Of a stretch of DNA of 64,000 nt, positions 19,231 to 29,274 are shown piece after piece. The notes beneath the pieces were generated by a model that worked only from the letters and a program-made list of their open reading frames with translations, did not search any database and had not been told where the DNA came from. This DNA is from Aurantiochytrium sp. KH105 (Eukaryota > Sar > Bigyra > Thraustochytrida > Thraustochytriidae), in contig BGKB01000033.1 of the NCBI GenBank assembly GCA_003116975.1, forward strand, positions 62,001 through 126,000, written 5' to 3'. The stretch's first letter is position 1. Each line of letters starts with the position of its first letter. The position numbers and the translations under genes were made by a program.

Positions 19231-19596
19231 TGCACGAAGTTATTTCGGTCTGCTCGGGGCGGGGCGGGGCGGCCAAGGCACAATAGTAAAATTCTAGATT
19301 GTAATGGACCGCTGATGGAAAAGACACCTTCAGGCTGGTCCTCCGCTGGAAGTGACTTTCTTTCCGTTTTCTATTTGTAAGGCTCTGGAATACCGTTGAT
19401 GGGACTATTTACCATGGCGTTCAAGTTTTCCGATCTTTCTCCTTGTTTGTTTTCGTTTCTTTCCCCCGAGGCATTGGCGGCAAGCAGTCAGTCATTCTGT
19501 GGTGTTGCAGTGTGTGAGTGCGTGCGTGCATGCGCGTGTGCGTGTGCTCGTAGTAGGCGTATACAAAATGACAAAGTAGTAGTATACTATCAACTA
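19231..19596. other. Spacer with GGGGC repeats, carboxylesterase promoter side
   Basis: These 366 bases follow the importin alpha stop. A GGGGC repeat (about 19256-19271) is a candidate GC-box or G-quadruplex. The frame of the esterase stays open upstream to an ATG at 19399, but that section encodes Cys/Ala dipeptides from a GTGCGTGC repeat and is unlikely to be translated. Confidence 0.5.
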
Positions 19597-21432
19597 ATGG
19601 GTTTACACGGAGCACTCGTCGCGACAGCCTTCGCAGCAAGCTTGCTTCTTGTCCATGGCGACCCTGGCCGAGCGGGCCTTGCAGCCCTTGAGCAGCAGAA
19701 CTGGCGAGATGAGCAGGTCGCAACGGGCTTCTGGGTGGGCAGCGACCATGACCTCGTTTCTGATCGTTTACAAAAGGACGACGCCAGCGTGAATGACGCC
19801 GATCACAACCCCTGCCGCGCGCGTCTTGCCACCCAAGGCGAAGTCGTTGGCACCTGGTTCGAGACCTTTCCTTCGTGCACGTACAAGGGTATCCCGTACG
19901 CGCGCGCCCCTGTCGGTCAGCGAAGGTTTGCTCCTCCCGAACCTGCCAAAGCCTTTTCTTCAGAACCCTTTTACGCTGCTCAATTTGGGCCTGGGTGCGT
20001 TCAAGCGTGTAAATTCGGGCAACCAGATTTTACGTGTCCCTCGACAACGTCCGAGGACTGCCTCTCCGTGAACGTTTTCACGCCGCAGAGCGTAAAGACA
20101 CTTCGTTCGCAGCAAGCTTTACCCGTTCTTATTTTCTTTCATGGCGGAAACTATGTTGCTGGCTCGGGTGGCGTGAACCTGTATCACGGATCACGATGGT
20201 CTCACGAGCAGAGCGCAGTCGTCGTGACGCTCAACTACCGGCTCGGCGTCCTCGGAGGACTCTACACGAAGCGTGGCGGAATTCAAGGAAACTTTCAGCT
20301 GCAAGACCAGAGGCTTGCCATGCAATGGGTCCAGACCAACATTGCTGCCTTTGGCGGCGATCCCCAGCTTGTCACGATTTTTGGCCAGAGCGCAGGCGCA
20401 TTTTCCGTGGCTGCACACCTGGCAAGCCCTCGGAGTTGGCCCTTTTTCCTGCGCGCTGCTGCGATTTCTGATCCAATTGCCCTGCCCACAGAAACAACAG
20501 CAAAGTCAGAGCAACTCAGCAAACGCTTTGTCAACGCCGTGGGATGCGGCCACATCGATGAGGTTCGCGAGGAAGCATGCCTCCGGAATCTCACCACGGA
20601 GACAATTCTCACTGTCCAAGAGAAAACCGCTTTCCCCACATTTCCCGGAATGATGTTGCACAAGTTCATGCCCTGGACCCCTGTTGTCGATGGCACCGAG
20701 CTTCCCTTCTCGCCCATGGAGGCGGCTGCTCGCGGCAAGCTTGCCTCCGTTCCCATGTTAATTGGTTCCGTCGCAAACGAGTCCGTCGCTTATATTTGGG
20801 ACGTGTCGCCCGACCCCATGCCCAAGCTCAAATACGAGCTCTTCATCGAGGCTATTTTCGGCCCGCTTGATGCACATCGCGTCTTTCATCAATACGGGCC
20901 ACCTGACCAGGCAATGACTCGCGAGGGCGACGTGCGCAAATTCCTTACGCAAATCGCCACAGACTACATATTTACGTGCTCGATTCGCGCCTTTGCCAAG
21001 CACGCTGCCCAGACGAATCCAGTCTTTGTCTACTATTACAACCATCTCCCGTCATTCAACCACTTTATGCAGGATGGTCTTTCGCCCGGGTGTGAGCACG
21101 AGATCTGTCATGGGTGTGACCTTGCCATGCTCTTTAATACCATGTACCTTGCGCGGAATGAAAGTCACCAACCAGCCCCGGGGCCGACTCCTGCAGAGCT
21201 GATTCTGAGTTCGCAAATGCAGACTGTTTGGACCAACTTTGCGCGCACAGGAAACCCAAATTCGCCACGAAAGTTGCCGCGTCAATCGGACTCCCCGGAG
21301 GCTCTCTTTTTCCCAAAGTTCAACGTCTCACGTCAGGGAATGCTCACGATGCAAGTGTCCTCGCACCCTCAATACGACTTTCGTGAGGTTGTTTGCGATA
21401 TGTTTGACAAAATTGGCTATGAGGTCAACTGA
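19597..21432 (+). CDS. Secreted type-B carboxylesterase/lipase
   Basis: This is a 611-residue alpha/beta hydrolase that cleaves carboxylic esters. I choose the ATG at 19597 because it begins a clear signal peptide (MGLHGALVATAFAASLLLVHG); an in-frame ATG at 19399 would bury it. The family landmarks are present. EDCLSVNVFTP lies at ~153-163. The oxyanion-hole segment FFHGGNYVAGSG is at ~180. The nucleophile elbow is GQSAGAFS, with Ser265. Glu395 lies in GSVANESVAY, and His505 lies in CHGCDLAMLF. The catalytic triad therefore appears intact. Many Cys suggest an oxidising compartment. No C-terminal anchor or ER-retention signal is visible. Acetylcholinesterase-like specificity cannot be assumed. 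The gene converges with the giant channel gene, 153 bases away. Confidence 0.92.
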   Translation: MGLHGALVATAFAASLLLVHGDPGRAGLAALEQQNWRDEQVATGFWVGSDHDLVSDRLQKDDASVNDADHNPCRARLATQGEVVGTWFETFPSCTYKGIPYARAPVGQRRFAPPEPAKAFSSEPFYAAQFGPGCVQACKFGQPDFTCPSTTSEDCLSVNVFTPQSVKTLRSQQALPVLIFFHGGNYVAGSGGVNLYHGSRWSHEQSAVVVTLNYRLGVLGGLYTKRGGIQGNFQLQDQRLAMQWVQTNIAAFGGDPQLVTIFGQSAGAFSVAAHLASPRSWPFFLRAAAISDPIALPTETTAKSEQLSKRFVNAVGCGHIDEVREEACLRNLTTETILTVQEKTAFPTFPGMMLHKFMPWTPVVDGTELPFSPMEAAARGKLASVPMLIGSVANESVAYIWDVSPDPMPKLKYELFIEAIFGPLDAHRVFHQYGPPDQAMTREGDVRKFLTQIATDYIFTCSIRAFAKHAAQTNPVFVYYYNHLPSFNHFMQDGLSPGCEHEICHGCDLAMLFNTMYLARNESHQPAPGPTPAELILSSQMQTVWTNFARTGNPNSPRKLPRQSDSPEALFFPKFNVSRQGMLTMQVSSHPQYDFREVVCDMFDKIGYEVN

Positions 21433-21513
21433 TCGACTCCTTGTCCGTCAATCAACAATACAAAGGTCTGAGAGCTCGTGATCCATTGCAAATTTTCACA
21501 AATTAGATAGCAA

Positions 21514-21544
21514 AAGAAGAAGAAGAAGAAGAAGAAGAAGAAGA
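21514..21544. repeat. (AAG)n microsatellite
   Basis: About ten AAG copies lie in the 153-base space between the convergent esterase and channel genes, within the shared 3' flank. An AATAAA on the minus strand overlaps the channel stop codon (TAA) near 21583-21588 and could serve as its polyadenylation signal. Confidence 0.9.
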
Positions 21545-21585
21545 TATTGGGATGGTGCATTGTGACTTTACAGTGTGAGAGTTTT

Positions 21586-24500
21586 TTATTCAGTAACAAA
21601 GTCGAGAACGGAGCGACGATGAATGCTTGAGAGTAGCTTTTCGTATTCAGGCGAAGTCTGGAATTGCGGAAGTATCTCCCTCTCAAGTGTCGCGGTGGCA
21701 GCTTCGTAGGCCTCGTCAAAAGCTTCTGGAGCAGGATCCATCTCTACTCGTTGTACTGTGCCATTTGCGACCTCTGGCCTGATGTTGATGGCCTCGTCGG
21801 CGTCAGGCACGATGAATCGACTCACAATGGTTGCAGCGCGTTTGGCCCGCATCACCTCGTTATTCGGGGATCGGCGAAAGTCATCCACAAGCTGGATAAA
21901 GTTCACCGTCTCTGCCATGAAGCGCCTTTCGAGAAATGCGCGCAAATGCTTTGCATCTTCCTTGTTTTCCAAAAGTGCCTTTGCAGAGCTATAAAGACCC
22001 CCGACCGGCGGACGCAGAGCGATAAATTCTTCGTACACCATCTGATCGCAGATCAACGCGTCGCAAAAGCTGCCCGTGACTAAAGTCACTGGCGAAGCTT
22101 CACCCCACCCAACACTGGGGAGGAGCAAGCCTGGGTTCCAAAGCTCAGCGCTCGCCTCGTCTATCTTCAGTTTACGCTGCGTGAATGACGATTGAAGGGA
22201 CATCCGTTTGCGGAGGATATTGCGCGAGGACCCGAGCTTCCGCAACTGCTCTTTCGAGAGATCTCGAGCTGCGAACGCGAGCACACGTCCGCGAGCAACA
22301 AAAACGAGTCGGAGGACACGGGATCCGGAGTTGTAGAGCTTCTCCATGGGAATGATTACCTCGTTGCGTAGCGAGCGGGAAAGCGAGACAAGCAGGCCAT
22401 CCCTCAAATCGCGCAAGTTCTTGCACTTTACTGCGTTTGTGCGCAAGGTGCGCAAACCAAGAAACTCCTTGACAGCATTGTTCAGAGAAAAGGGCAGCTC
22501 GCGAAAACAGTCGCTGTCCTTCACAGCCATCTCTTCGACCCGGTACGCATAATAGGTGCGCACCAAGCCCGTAATGCGGCTTGATAGTTGCATATGGTCC
22601 ATGAGCTGGAGTGCTGCGTCTCGGTATCGGTTTCCAGCAGCCGCGGTGGAATCCTCGATATCAATGATTGACACCAGTGTCGATGTGATGCCTGCATCGC
22701 AAAGAAAGGAGCCCACGACCATGACAAAGATTGCAAAGATGCGCTCCGCGATCCCGATGACCGGAACATTCCCGAAGCCAATTGTTGTCACCGTGTAAAA
22801 AGTAAAGTAGATAGAATCAATGTAGGCACGGCCAATATTCGCTTGGCAATCCTCGCTCATGGTTCGGCAAGGCCAGTTGCTACGAGTGCTTATGAGAACT
22901 CGTGCGTACCCGCACGCCAGCCAATGTGACACAAGGAGCACCGTGGCAACAATCTTGATCAGGTGCCTGTAGCCACTTGTGATCTGGATTCGAGCGGAAG
23001 CATCGATGGCATTGTCAAAAATTGTCCAGCATCGTGGAATATGTCGAAGCCAGAGGAGGCGCAGCAAACGCAGCAGAAGATAGACGTGCAAAGGGCTGCT
23101 CGACCCGGCAGATTCTGCCACGGCGAGACCAATAAGATCAAATGGCAAGGTGGCAATCAGGTCGATGGCAAAACCAAATGACCGGAAGGAGGCTCGTCGA
23201 ATGTCCCTCCATTCGGAAAGCACACGGCCGTTCTTGACCCGAGATACAAGCATGGCGTTGAGCCCTACAAAGCACCAGAGAAAGAGATCCATCTGCAAGC
23301 TTATACCAATGTAGGCTCCAGATGTGTCCTGCATGGCAAAGGCGTCCGTTGCCGACATCATGGCCCAAAGAGGTACCAAAATGCCAATCTCAATGATGAC
23401 ATAAAAGAGAATGGCGTGAAAGAGAACGTAGTTGAAGTGGCCAGGCATGAGGACGTAGTGATCGAGATTAAATCCCCTTTTCCGACCTGTACTCTCGTCC
23501 TGCTCCGTATCTTGAAACATCTTGGTAAGCTTGCGCTTGTCGAGATTCTTCTTGGTGTGCTCAAGTTGGCTCGGCTTGGCCACGAACTGCCTGAGCTCCT
23601 CTTCAAAGAAACTGACAAGATGAGGATTGTCAACGAGGGCGTTTGCCACGGCGCTGCGGTCGAGAATAGCAACTTCGCACGATTCCTTGCACCTCGCTGA
23701 AGCAGGGTAACCGCCGTCGCGAGCACGCAAGAAGCCATCGATACCAACGACGCCTCCCGGGCTCTCGACCTGGTAAAAGACGCGTTGTAAGTCTGGCGAG
23801 ACGACCTCCACAGAACCCTTGAGAAGAAAGAAAAGTTGATCTCCAGTTTGTCCAGCATGATAGAGAATCGATTGTCTCCTGAAGCGGTCAAAACGAATGG
23901 AATGAGTTACAAAGCGCCACACACGCGAGGGCCCAAGCACGGGAGTCCTTCGGAGCGTCTGCTCGCCGATGAGCTCGAGAGCGACCTGTTGTCGCAGCGG
24001 TCGGCTGAGGTAGCTGAGAATATGGTCATCGTTGACGCCCTTTTGGCGCATCCAAGAGCGAAAGACATAGGAGCGAATACTTGACCGTAATTGAGGTGAA
24101 AACTCGCGCATCGAAGCGTAGGCAGAAATGAGGTCGGACTTCTTTTGGTACAAAATGGACGTGAGATCTGACTGCGCCACGATATCCTCGAGAAAGGCAA
24201 TAATCACCGAGTAGAGCAAGCCGCCAATGATGAGAATGCCAATCGTGTAGAGAATCTCCTCCTGAGATACGGGCACTACGTCTCCAAAGCCGACGGCTGT
24301 AGTTGTTGCCACTGCAAAGTATAGAGCATTAACATAGTCATCGAGCATGTCATTGTCTGCCTCAACGTTTTGCTCGCAGACCCATGAGATTCTTCCTGTA
24401 CTGTTGCTGCATTCAATTTCGTAATTTGCCGCAATTCTGTAAAATAGACAGCCCGCCCAGTGTGCGACGAGCATAAAGACAAAAATGAGCTTGGCAATGG

Positions 24501-27500
24501 TCAGCAGGCTCTTTCTCGCCTGATTTTTAACGTGACTGCCAATTGAAGCCAAGTGGTCAAGGGTTCGTGACCCGCGAAACAGCTTGTTCAGGCGAAAGAG
24601 CGGATTGTGCGAGGCCCCGGCCATGAGCGCCACGAGACCGATCGGGAGTGCGCTGAGTATGTCCGTCACGCCAAAGAGGGAACGCAAATAGGCGGGGCGA
24701 AACTCGGCAGGATTACTTAGCCGCTCCCCTTGCACCGTCTCGAGTTCGAAGAACCGTACACGTAAAACAACGTCGAGAATTAAAAGAATGTCAACGCAGC
24801 TATCAATGATGAGAGCTGTCGGACCGGGCTCATATTCATTGACAAACGCGAAGCGCACTGGAAAAGAGACGTAGATCCACAACAAGGAGAACAACATGCA
24901 TCTCTTCCATGTTGCCTGGAAATGCGAGTCGAGGCGGATGACTCGAGGCGCTTTGCGCTTATCTTCAAGCATCGTGTCGTTCCCGGCCATTTTCGCGAGC
25001 TTTCCTCCCCGACGAAGGTTTGAGGCGACCGACTCGCTCTTGCCTGCGCTCAAGAGCTTTGCCTCGGCCGCTTTGATCGATTCGCCATCTTGCGGGAAAA
25101 CTAGCGATAGGTGCCGCACAGCGCGGCCCGACAAGACCCAAACCTCTGCGACGGTGGTTGCGATGAAACGTGTCTTTTCCTTGTCAGCCTTTGTTACAGA
25201 AGCTGTTAGTGCGGCAGACGGTGAACCTGCAGCAGACGAAAAGATGTCACCATTCCTTGCGTTTGCAACGTCAAGCTCACGTACGCTCTGACTAATCTCC
25301 GCAAAGTTTTGCTCGCCAAAACTTTGACCTTCACCAATGTTGCTTAGCTTGATGTCGCTTCGATCGCGCACCTCGATGCTGCCGGTCGCAAGAAAAAACA
25401 GCTCCCATCCGGCGTTAACATCGTCGATGACTACATCACCAGCACTGATGATCCGGAAGTCGAGCAGGGCACATGCTTCCCGGACAAAAGCTTCAGAGAC
25501 GTGTTCAAAGAGCTTGGATGATCGCACGGCAGCTCCTGCAAGATCGAAGACGAGCTGCAGACGCACATCGGCTCTCAGAAAATCTGATTCGTGGGACCGC
25601 GGACAAGAGGTCACGTCGCGGCCGGCAATTTGCTCCCGAATTCGATCCCAGAAACCTTTGTACACCGCTCGAATGCTGCTTGCAGAGCGAAGCAAATCTG
25701 CCGATGCGAGTGCCTCTTCGCTGTCAAGCGCTTGGCGCTGCCCGCGGTGTCCGAACTTCTCAGTCTGCTTGCTTTCCGAAACGCCGAGCACGCGCTTGAG
25801 CACGAGGAGGTCTTTGGCCTCCACATGATGCAAGTACAGCATGATTTTCTCTTGCAGTTGGGGTGAGATTTTGCGGTCGAGCAAAAAGGCCATAACACAG
25901 GTCCGCTGGTGGGAAATGTTGTTGTCAGAGAACTCAACGTCTTTGAGCAAAGTTCCGATGAAAGATACAAGGCACGAGTAGATGGTGACACCGATAATCG
26001 CGAGCGCCGAGGTGATGAGAGAGTCACGCGCTGAGGTGGGTTCATAGTCTCCAAAACCAGTCGTTGTCATTGTTGCCAACGACCAGTACATGCCCTTTAC
26101 ATAGCGCTCGGATGTGCTGTCATCCTCGGCGTCGTTAAGAATGGTCATTCCATAGCACGCAATGAGATGCGCCCAGAGGAGAAAGTAGACGCCAAGGCGA
26201 GCAGAGAGGAAGGGACCTTTGCCATTTTGATTGTCCGTCTCCTCAGCGATTCTTGAGGTGGTTGCAGACCTTCCCGCCAACGTCCCTGTAGCAGCGGCCT
26301 CATCAGCGCGGACGGCCCGCATCTGTCTTTGGCGTTGACGCCAAGCTGCGAAGTGTGAGCCGAGGCTGTCAGTGATTGAACCAATGCGAGAAAGTCGAAT
26401 GAGAAAGGGAACCCTCATGAAGACAGCAAGACGCTTGTGCTGCGCGTCGCCCGAAATCATGAGTCCAAGACTCACGAGAGAAAGAAACATGAGCACGACT
26501 TCAGAAAAGATTTCCATCATCCCAATAAATTGTGCGCGGCGCCTTGCCATCTTTGCGTGGTAGTTGGTGAGCGCTTCTTGCTGTGAGGACCACGCGATTG
26601 CAGAAAGGGATACCTGGGAAGAGGTGATCGACGAGCGCTTGCCGCTCGTAAAAGCAGACGATAAGGCGCTATTGCGGCGTCTCGTTTGATCCCGCGAATA
26701 CGAATCTGATCCGCGCGAGTTGCTTGACGTTTGCTGCTCGACTTCGGCGATGAAAAGCTGCGGGCGCAACGTCCAATACGCAAGAAAGATCGTATCTCCA
26801 CAGAAGGCTCCAAGCGCGGTGAGACGTGTAAGGTTCGAAAAACCTGAGGTTCCGTCGATAATCATTGTGGCGAGATGTATTGGCACAAAGATACCATACG
26901 AGGCAAGAATCACTGCAAGCGCACAATCCCAGAGAAAGTCCGCTCGAGAGCCGTGCGCAAATCGAAATCTAACGAGCCATCGAGCCACAAATCCGTTGGT
27001 GTCTCCTCTTTTCTCATTCAAATCCTGTTGCATGATGGCTGCAATTTTAGATCTTTTCTTGACGGTTGTCGTCTCTTTTTTCTTGTTCAGCGAGAGTCTT
27101 AGTTTGGCGGCCATGTCGGCACTTGCCATTGCCTCTGATATTTTTTTCCGACGTGACTCTTCGTCCGAAAAGCTTTGTTTCTTCTGGGTGACTGACTCGG
27201 AAGCGACGACTTCGCTTTGACCCTTTTCTCGAGCGTTTTCAGCGGCGTCATGATTGTTAGCCATGTCATCGCCATCGCCATCGCCATCGCCATCGCCGTC
27301 CTTGTTGTTGTCATCTTCGACTTTTCCTTTTCGTTCTTCACCTCCGTCATCATCGTCGTCGTCGTCGTCGTCGAAGGCGAGAAGAGAGGTATAGTTGCAT
27401 TCTGCATCGATCTGGTCGACAACGCGATCGTCGAGCTCAAGGGGGCCACCTTCTGTAGCTGCTGAAGAAAACGAACTTGCTGTTGCTGTCTCGGGTATTT

Positions 27501-29274
27501 CGGACGGATCATCTTTTGGAGCAAGTTTAGCGATACGACGCGCCTCCATGGCACGCATAACTCGCAGAGAGGTCGACTCCATTCCCCATTCGGGAAAGAG
27601 GAGGGCCATGCGGCGAAAGTCGACATAGGTGATGAAGACAAGCTCGCAGCGAGTGACTGCAACATAACGTGGCGCTGGACTTTGCAAGATGTCAAATAGT
27701 CGCAGTGCGCCGATGGTCGCTCCGGGCATGAGCAGGTCCGGGTAGTTCTCGGCAATTTCCTGCGCAAGATCATTTGGCACGTCGGTGGCATGAGGATCCA
27801 TGCCGGGTTCTCCCCATAGCATTGCGGAGGAGGCAGTGAAACTGCGCTCAACAAATGGGTTGGGCCCGCCGCGGAACGAGCTACGCCGCCTTGACATTGT
27901 CGCCATCGCAGTGCCTGGTGCACTTTCTTCCGTTGCAGTGTTTTGCCGGAACTGAGATGTCGCCCGAGCACGAAGAGATCTTGATTTTGATGGGGCGCTG
28001 GGAGGCATTTGAGCGAGTGGTTGACGCGAGGTGCTTCGTTTGGCGGCTGTCCCGTCGACCATGAACCACATGACGCCTGGACGATAGGAGATAACGTTCC
28101 AAGGCTCGCGAAGTGTACGTCCAACTTCGAAAATAGAAGGCTCCATTTTGTCGACGAGATAGTAGATGGCGCGCCTGCAAGGGTCGGCAGATCTCGGGAG
28201 GCGAAATATTGGCGTCTTGAGCAATGCACGGGCCTTGAGCTTGATGATGTTGCGCGTCAAGATTGGGGGAAGGTCATCAAGAACTTTTTCCCGAGTAAGG
28301 CCTTTGCTGCGCGCCCACTGGCGGGCAAGATCCCGGCGTGCGATGCGCATCGAGGCATTGGGAAAGGATTTCTGCGCAAAGAGGGCCTCGACGCTATCCA
28401 GTGTAAAGCGGTGGGCGGCCGGGGTCGAGTCAAGGTTCACGAGAAATGAGGTCATGTTAGCAATCATGTACGCCATGAGAAAGACACCGGCGAGACAGAC
28501 GACGAGGGCAAGCGCGCGCTCCTGAAGAGCCTCTGGAGCAATTCCTCCGTAGCCGACGGTCAAAAGTGTCTGCCACACAAAGTAGATTGACCGGGAGATG
28601 CGCAGCATGGCCGGAGAGCTTGGGTCCTCGATCTGACGCTGCGAGTTATCGTCTCGGATGCCATCGCCGTCAATCCATGATGTGCCGTTGGGAGCAGCTT
28701 CCCCGAGAGCATAGTAGCTGCAGGATGCGAGAGATTGCATGACCGCCACGAGAATGGCAAGCCATCCGAGTCGGATGAGTTGCAGCGGCGGCGTGGGAAA
28801 GGTATTTTTCACAATGACGAGAAAATTTGCCCAGTAGTCTCCGAACACGCGATGGAAACGCGCCAGAAAGGCGAGCATGGCAAGTGTCGTAAGAGTGCGG
28901 TTGCCCTGGGCTGCATAGAAGATGATTCCGAAGGGCAAGCTTGAAATGAGGATGGATGGGTTTCTCACTTTCTTCGCAAAGGTTCGAATGCTGAATTGTG
29001 CGCTTGAGAGGGTTTCGAGAGCAAAAGTGCCCGCAGTGAAGCTACTTACAAATGCTGCGAGTAGCATGGCCGTGTGATTGTCGGCGCCAAATACGACAAC
29101 ATTCGGCACCACGGCGCTCGCGATGACGTACGCTACAAGGCAGACGGCGCCGAGGTTTGCCAGTCGCGGAACACTTGCATCATCTTCTTGGGGAATGAGT
29201 GTTTCAGCATCGCTGGCTTCGCTGGATGGTGCCACGGCCCGCGATGAGCGGGCTGTGTACTTGCGCCATGACAT
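21586..29274 (-). CDS. Four-repeat CNGK-like ion channel with C-terminal RGS domain
   Basis: This is a 2,562-residue protein from ATG 29274 (MSWRKYTARSSR) without introns. Four consecutive 6-TM pore modules are visible. Their filters are TVGYGG (239-244), TTGFGD (1071-1076), AVGFGD (1660-1665) and TIGFGN (2164-2169). Each is followed by a C-linker and a cyclic-nucleotide-binding-like beta roll. The rolls of modules 2 (GWELFFLATGSIEV, GEGQSFGEQN) and 3 (GDQLFFLLKGSVEVV) are the clearest. Module 1 carries a ~100-residue insert in its roll. Charged low-complexity linkers (Asp runs at 635-643, Asp-Gly at 660-670) separate modules 1 and 2. Residues ~2441-2550 form an RGS-like domain (HLRAFLERRFMAETVNFIQL, EAFDEAYEAA, FQTSPEYEKLL). 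One chain therefore supplies a whole pseudotetrameric pore, as in CNGK/tetraKCNG channels of sperm. The RGS addition is unusual. GYG/GFG filters suggest K+ selectivity. Confidence 0.9.
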   Translation of the reverse strand: MSWRKYTARSSRAVAPSSEASDAETLIPQEDDASVPRLANLGAVCLVAYVIASAVVPNVVVFGADNHTAMLLAAFVSSFTAGTFALETLSSAQFSIRTFAKKVRNPSILISSLPFGIIFYAAQGNRTLTTLAMLAFLARFHRVFGDYWANFLVIVKNTFPTPPLQLIRLGWLAILVAVMQSLASCSYYALGEAAPNGTSWIDGDGIRDDNSQRQIEDPSSPAMLRISRSIYFVWQTLLTVGYGGIAPEALQERALALVVCLAGVFLMAYMIANMTSFLVNLDSTPAAHRFTLDSVEALFAQKSFPNASMRIARRDLARQWARSKGLTREKVLDDLPPILTRNIIKLKARALLKTPIFRLPRSADPCRRAIYYLVDKMEPSIFEVGRTLREPWNVISYRPGVMWFMVDGTAAKRSTSRQPLAQMPPSAPSKSRSLRARATSQFRQNTATEESAPGTAMATMSRRRSSFRGGPNPFVERSFTASSAMLWGEPGMDPHATDVPNDLAQEIAENYPDLLMPGATIGALRLFDILQSPAPRYVAVTRCELVFITYVDFRRMALLFPEWGMESTSLRVMRAMEARRIAKLAPKDDPSEIPETATASSFSSAATEGGPLELDDRVVDQIDAECNYTSLLAFDDDDDDDDDGGEERKGKVEDDNNKDGDGDGDGDGDDMANNHDAAENAREKGQSEVVASESVTQKKQSFSDEESRRKKISEAMASADMAAKLRLSLNKKKETTTVKKRSKIAAIMQQDLNEKRGDTNGFVARWLVRFRFAHGSRADFLWDCALAVILASYGIFVPIHLATMIIDGTSGFSNLTRLTALGAFCGDTIFLAYWTLRPQLFIAEVEQQTSSNSRGSDSYSRDQTRRRNSALSSAFTSGKRSSITSSQVSLSAIAWSSQQEALTNYHAKMARRRAQFIGMMEIFSEVVLMFLSLVSLGLMISGDAQHKRLAVFMRVPFLIRLSRIGSITDSLGSHFAAWRQRQRQMRAVRADEAAATGTLAGRSATTSRIAEETDNQNGKGPFLSARLGVYFLLWAHLIACYGMTILNDAEDDSTSERYVKGMYWSLATMTTTGFGDYEPTSARDSLITSALAIIGVTIYSCLVSFIGTLLKDVEFSDNNISHQRTCVMAFLLDRKISPQLQEKIMLYLHHVEAKDLLVLKRVLGVSESKQTEKFGHRGQRQALDSEEALASADLLRSASSIRAVYKGFWDRIREQIAGRDVTSCPRSHESDFLRADVRLQLVFDLAGAAVRSSKLFEHVSEAFVREACALLDFRIISAGDVVIDDVNAGWELFFLATGSIEVRDRSDIKLSNIGEGQSFGEQNFAEISQSVRELDVANARNGDIFSSAAGSPSAALTASVTKADKEKTRFIATTVAEVWVLSGRAVRHLSLVFPQDGESIKAAEAKLLSAGKSESVASNLRRGGKLAKMAGNDTMLEDKRKAPRVIRLDSHFQATWKRCMLFSLLWIYVSFPVRFAFVNEYEPGPTALIIDSCVDILLILDVVLRVRFFELETVQGERLSNPAEFRPAYLRSLFGVTDILSALPIGLVALMAGASHNPLFRLNKLFRGSRTLDHLASIGSHVKNQARKSLLTIAKLIFVFMLVAHWAGCLFYRIAANYEIECSNSTGRISWVCEQNVEADNDMLDDYVNALYFAVATTTAVGFGDVVPVSQEEILYTIGILIIGGLLYSVIIAFLEDIVAQSDLTSILYQKKSDLISAYASMREFSPQLRSSIRSYVFRSWMRQKGVNDDHILSYLSRPLRQQVALELIGEQTLRRTPVLGPSRVWRFVTHSIRFDRFRRQSILYHAGQTGDQLFFLLKGSVEVVSPDLQRVFYQVESPGGVVGIDGFLRARDGGYPASARCKESCEVAILDRSAVANALVDNPHLVSFFEEELRQFVAKPSQLEHTKKNLDKRKLTKMFQDTEQDESTGRKRGFNLDHYVLMPGHFNYVLFHAILFYVIIEIGILVPLWAMMSATDAFAMQDTSGAYIGISLQMDLFLWCFVGLNAMLVSRVKNGRVLSEWRDIRRASFRSFGFAIDLIATLPFDLIGLAVAESAGSSSPLHVYLLLRLLRLLWLRHIPRCWTIFDNAIDASARIQITSGYRHLIKIVATVLLVSHWLACGYARVLISTRSNWPCRTMSEDCQANIGRAYIDSIYFTFYTVTTIGFGNVPVIGIAERIFAIFVMVVGSFLCDAGITSTLVSIIDIEDSTAAAGNRYRDAALQLMDHMQLSSRITGLVRTYYAYRVEEMAVKDSDCFRELPFSLNNAVKEFLGLRTLRTNAVKCKNLRDLRDGLLVSLSRSLRNEVIIPMEKLYNSGSRVLRLVFVARGRVLAFAARDLSKEQLRKLGSSRNILRKRMSLQSSFTQRKLKIDEASAELWNPGLLLPSVGWGEASPVTLVTGSFCDALICDQMVYEEFIALRPPVGGLYSSAKALLENKEDAKHLRAFLERRFMAETVNFIQLVDDFRRSPNNEVMRAKRAATIVSRFIVPDADEAINIRPEVANGTVQRVEMDPAPEAFDEAYEAATATLEREILPQFQTSPEYEKLLSSIHRRSVLDFVTE

